In this document: positions 6,672 to 7,824 of the stretch, piece by piece
How positions within the stretch are numbered: position 1 is the stretch's first letter
Layout of the letters: each line of letters starts with the position of its first letter
Source of the DNA: Actinomycetota bacterium
GTDB lineage: Bacteria > Actinomycetota > Actinomycetes > S36-B12 > UBA5976
DNA: 7,824 bases
Assembly: GCA_947373075.1 (NCBI GenBank)
Contig: CANBWF010000062.1
Span: 1-7,824, forward strand
Direction of reading: 5' to 3'
Notes under the pieces: model-generated
What the model was told of the DNA's origin: nothing
The model's input: the letters and a program-made list of their open reading frames with translations, nothing else
The model's database searches: none
Translations under genes and position numbers: made by a program

Positions 6672-6887
6672 TTACTGATTATCAGGATCAGTTTGTGGGC
6701 GAAGCGCAACTAAACGCTCGCGAGCACTTGCTAAGTGCTTCTCGCATACAGCAGCTAATTTCTCGCCCTGTTCCCACAGTGTGACCATGTCATCAAGTGG
6801 TAATTCTTTATTTTCGATTTGCGCAACAACATCATCGAGTTGTGCCTTCGCCTGCTCGTAGGACAAGTTTGAGAAATCTTCAGCCAT
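6672..6887 (-). CDS. xseB: Exodeoxyribonuclease VII small subunit
   Basis: Small helical subunit that binds the coiled-coil arm of XseA and is needed for active exonuclease VII. From the ATG at 6887 it has 71 residues, typical for the family. The conserved signature is complete: LSYEQAKAQL (8-17), VVAQIENKELPLDD (20-33) and LWEQGEKLAAVCEKHLASAR (37-56), followed by a short polar tail. The open frame reaches back to an ATG at 6950, giving 21 extra residues with no family counterpart and a 38-bp overlap with the upstream DUF4245 gene. The ATG at 6887 has TACGAT exactly 6 nt upstream and leaves a 25-bp gap, so it is chosen. The strand is odd: in most actinobacteria xseB directly follows xseA on the same strand, but here they converge with 22 bp between their stops. 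Confidence 0.95.
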   Translation of the reverse strand: MAEDFSNLSYEQAKAQLDDVVAQIENKELPLDDMVTLWEQGEKLAAVCEKHLASARERLVALRPQTDPDNQ

Positions 6888-6893
6888 AGTCAC

Positions 6894-6899
6894 ATCGTA
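6894..6899 (-). promoter_or_regulatory. Putative -10 box of xseB (leaderless)
   Basis: TACGAT on the minus strand is followed by GTGACT and the xseB ATG at 6887. It lies in the 25-bp gap after the DUF4245 stop, so xseB can have its own transcript besides any read-through from DUF4245. Confidence 0.57.
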
Positions 6900-6912
6900 G
6901 TGTGCTTCGGTG

Positions 6913-7470
6913 TCACGAACCTTTAGTAACTGGGACCAATCCCGCAACAAATTTAGCTAACTCAGCAAAAGGCGCAGTACCTGAAACAAAAGCAGTGCTT
7001 GTCCCAAACGAGTGATACAAAACTCGGGAAAGTGGCTTCTTTTGAGCACACATCTGCCAAATTTCACCAGCGATTTTCATCTGACCAGAACAGGTTCCAT
7101 TATTTGACGTTGCAACAAGAATTTCCTTTTGATTGCCATCGCTTTGCCACAGGGAAAGGTAATCGCCTACTGCTGTTTTGTAGCCCAAGTACCATCGGCT
7201 GGCACCTGGCTTGCCATAACTTTCCGCCTCAAAACGAGCCTGCGTCAGTTGGTACCCAGTTGGAGTTCCGCCAGATGTATTTCCAGGAATCAGAATTGGC
7301 CAAGAACCCTGTCCTAAAGCAATGGACTGTGCTTGCGCGAAATTGGCCGATGGCATTTTCTGGGCATGTGAGCGATAAGTAATGCCCATAATTATTAGAA
7401 CTGTAAGCAAAACAGCGCCCATGCTAAAAATCATGTCGCGCGCTGTTTCACGACCGCGTTTCTTTGCCAT
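6913..7470 (-). CDS. DUF4245 family membrane-anchored protein
   Basis: A 185-residue protein of unknown function. A basic N-terminus (KKRGRETARDM, 3-13) leads into one transmembrane helix at about 14-31 (IFSMGAVLLTVLIIMGIT). The rest should lie outside the cytoplasmic membrane. 'R...aRDM..S' before a single helix is the hallmark of DUF4245, and the place between the xse genes and fumarase fits that family in actinobacteria (compare Rv1100, from memory). The extracytoplasmic part contains two cysteines (NNGTCSG and WQMCAQ) that could form a disulfide. The start is ATG 7470, with CAAGAT 6 nt upstream; no Shine-Dalgarno is seen. It is divergent from the fumarase gene, and xseB follows 25 bp downstream on the same strand, so the two may share a transcript. 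No enzymatic motif is evident. Confidence 0.82.
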   Translation of the reverse strand: MAKKRGRETARDMIFSMGAVLLTVLIIMGITYRSHAQKMPSANFAQAQSIALGQGSWPILIPGNTSGGTPTGYQLTQARFEAESYGKPGASRWYLGYKTAVGDYLSLWQSDGNQKEILVATSNNGTCSGQMKIAGEIWQMCAQKKPLSRVLYHSFGTSTAFVSGTAPFAELAKFVAGLVPVTKGS

Positions 7471-7476
7471 GTACTT

Positions 7477-7482
7477 ATCTTG
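7477..7482 (-). promoter_or_regulatory. Candidate -10 box of the DUF4245 gene
   Basis: CAAGAT on the minus strand keeps A2 and T6 of the -10 pattern and is followed by 6 bases and then the ATG at 7470. The first base deviates, so it is weaker than the TANNNT sites. It sits in the 91-bp divergent region shared with the fumarase gene, in which no -35 box or strong operator-like repeat was found. Confidence 0.33.
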
Positions 7483-7549
7483 CCCTGTTTAGTTAGGGTT
7501 TGCGTGGCCGGATACATCGGCAGAGATAACTATTGCGCTGCATCAGGCG

Positions 7550-7555
7550 TAGGCT
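7550..7555 (+). promoter_or_regulatory. Putative -10 box of the fumarase gene (leaderless)
   Basis: TAGGCT (TANNNT) is followed by GGAGCC and the ATG at 7562. GGAG is only 2 nt from the ATG, too near to serve as a normal Shine-Dalgarno, so a leaderless start is the better reading. The start codon was not adjusted to fit the motif. Confidence 0.57.
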
Positions 7556-7561
7556 GGAGCC

Positions 7562-7824
7562 ATGGTCGAATTTCGATACGCGGATATGTTGTCCAACGAC
7601 ACGCCTGCTCCTGAATTTCGACTAATAACTGCTGAGGGGATCACGACCGAAACCTTAGGAGATCGCACATTTTTATCGATTTCTCCAGAGACGCTGCAAA
7701 AAGTTGCCTACGAAGCAATTCACGACATTTCGCACTATCTGCGCACTAGCCACTTGGAACAGCTTCGAGCAATTATTGATGACTCGAGTGCTTCAAGTAA
7801 CGATCGTTTTGTGGCATTAGACCT
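7562..7824 (+). CDS. fum: Fumarate hydratase, class I (N-terminal part, runs off right edge)
   Basis: Start of an iron-sulfur (class I) fumarase, which interconverts fumarate and malate in the TCA cycle. Only 87 complete codons are present, but they match the N-terminus of actinobacterial single-chain class I enzymes closely. FRYADML (4-10) is followed by a DTPxxxFRLITAEGI-like strand, then GDRTFLSISPETLQKVA, EAIHDISHYLR and LEQLRAIIDD, ending in ASSNDRFVALDL. The cysteines that hold the 4Fe-4S cluster and the catalytic residues lie beyond the window edge and cannot be checked. ATG 7562 is the natural start. The gene is divergent from the DUF4245 gene across 91 bp. In several actinobacteria glpX (fructose-1,6-bisphosphatase II) sits between these two; it is absent here. 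Confidence 0.9.
   Translation, partial: MVEFRYADMLSNDTPAPEFRLITAEGITTETLGDRTFLSISPETLQKVAYEAIHDISHYLRTSHLEQLRAIIDDSSASSNDRFVALD

Noticed and set aside
6999..7382. Plus-strand frames at 6999-7382 and 7129-7317
   Set aside because: Antisense to the DUF4245 gene, whose N-terminal signature and context are convincing; no motif in the plus-strand products.
7510..7523. Short inverted repeat around GATACAT and a CCCT/AGGG pair in the DUF4245-fumarase interval
   Set aside because: Stems of about 4 bp are expected by chance in 91 bp.
1..7824. Search for CRISPR arrays, insertion sequences, tRNA/rRNA, riboswitches, toxin-antitoxin or phage genes
   Set aside because: No direct repeat series, transposase motif, structural RNA signature or small toxin-like gene was seen on either strand; intergenic space is too short for a large riboswitch.

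Overview
The window reads as an ordinary, tightly packed chromosomal segment of a moderate-GC actinobacterium (G+C a little under half by eye, not counted). The clade call rests on gene content and order. The order ychF / DUF6542-type membrane protein / ispH / xseA / xseB / DUF4245 protein / class I fumarase, with typA followed by a family 5 solute-binding protein, is an arrangement known from Actinobacteria. DUF4245 and DUF6542 are largely actinobacterial families. Small intergenic gaps (largest 91 bp) and moderate GC would suit a streamlined aquatic lineage such as the Nanopelagicales, but that is inference.

Layout. Positions 1-3935 are on the minus strand and read right to left: ychF (ATPase/GTPase), a GNAT acetyltransferase, typA/bipA (ribosome-associated GTPase), and a solute-binding protein whose GTG start overlaps the typA stop and which runs off the left edge. 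Positions 4011-4418 (+) encode a four-helix membrane protein, tail to tail with ispH (-), the last enzyme of the MEP isoprenoid pathway. ispH is divergent from xseA (+), the exonuclease VII large subunit. xseA converges on xseB (-), the small subunit, and a perfect 10-bp hairpin lies at the junction. Upstream of xseB on the same strand is a DUF4245 membrane-anchored protein, divergent from a class I fumarate hydratase cut by the right edge. There is no RNA gene, mobile element, CRISPR array or gene-free stretch over 91 bp.

The most coherent non-coding signal is at the gene starts. A TANNNT hexamer, the actinobacterial -10 form, sits exactly 6 or 7 nt upstream of the best start codon of six of the nine main genes, and a weaker xANNNT match lies at the same spacing for two more. 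No convincing Shine-Dalgarno sequence is seen. This implies mostly leaderless transcripts and moves several starts downstream: ychF to 3935, DUF6542 protein to 4011, ispH to 5368, xseA to 5423 and xseB to 6887.

The second point of note is that the two exonuclease VII subunit genes, usually an operon in this phylum, are convergent here. I found no convincing new defence, secretion or biosynthetic system. The genes are housekeeping functions in translation, isoprenoid synthesis, DNA repair and the TCA cycle.
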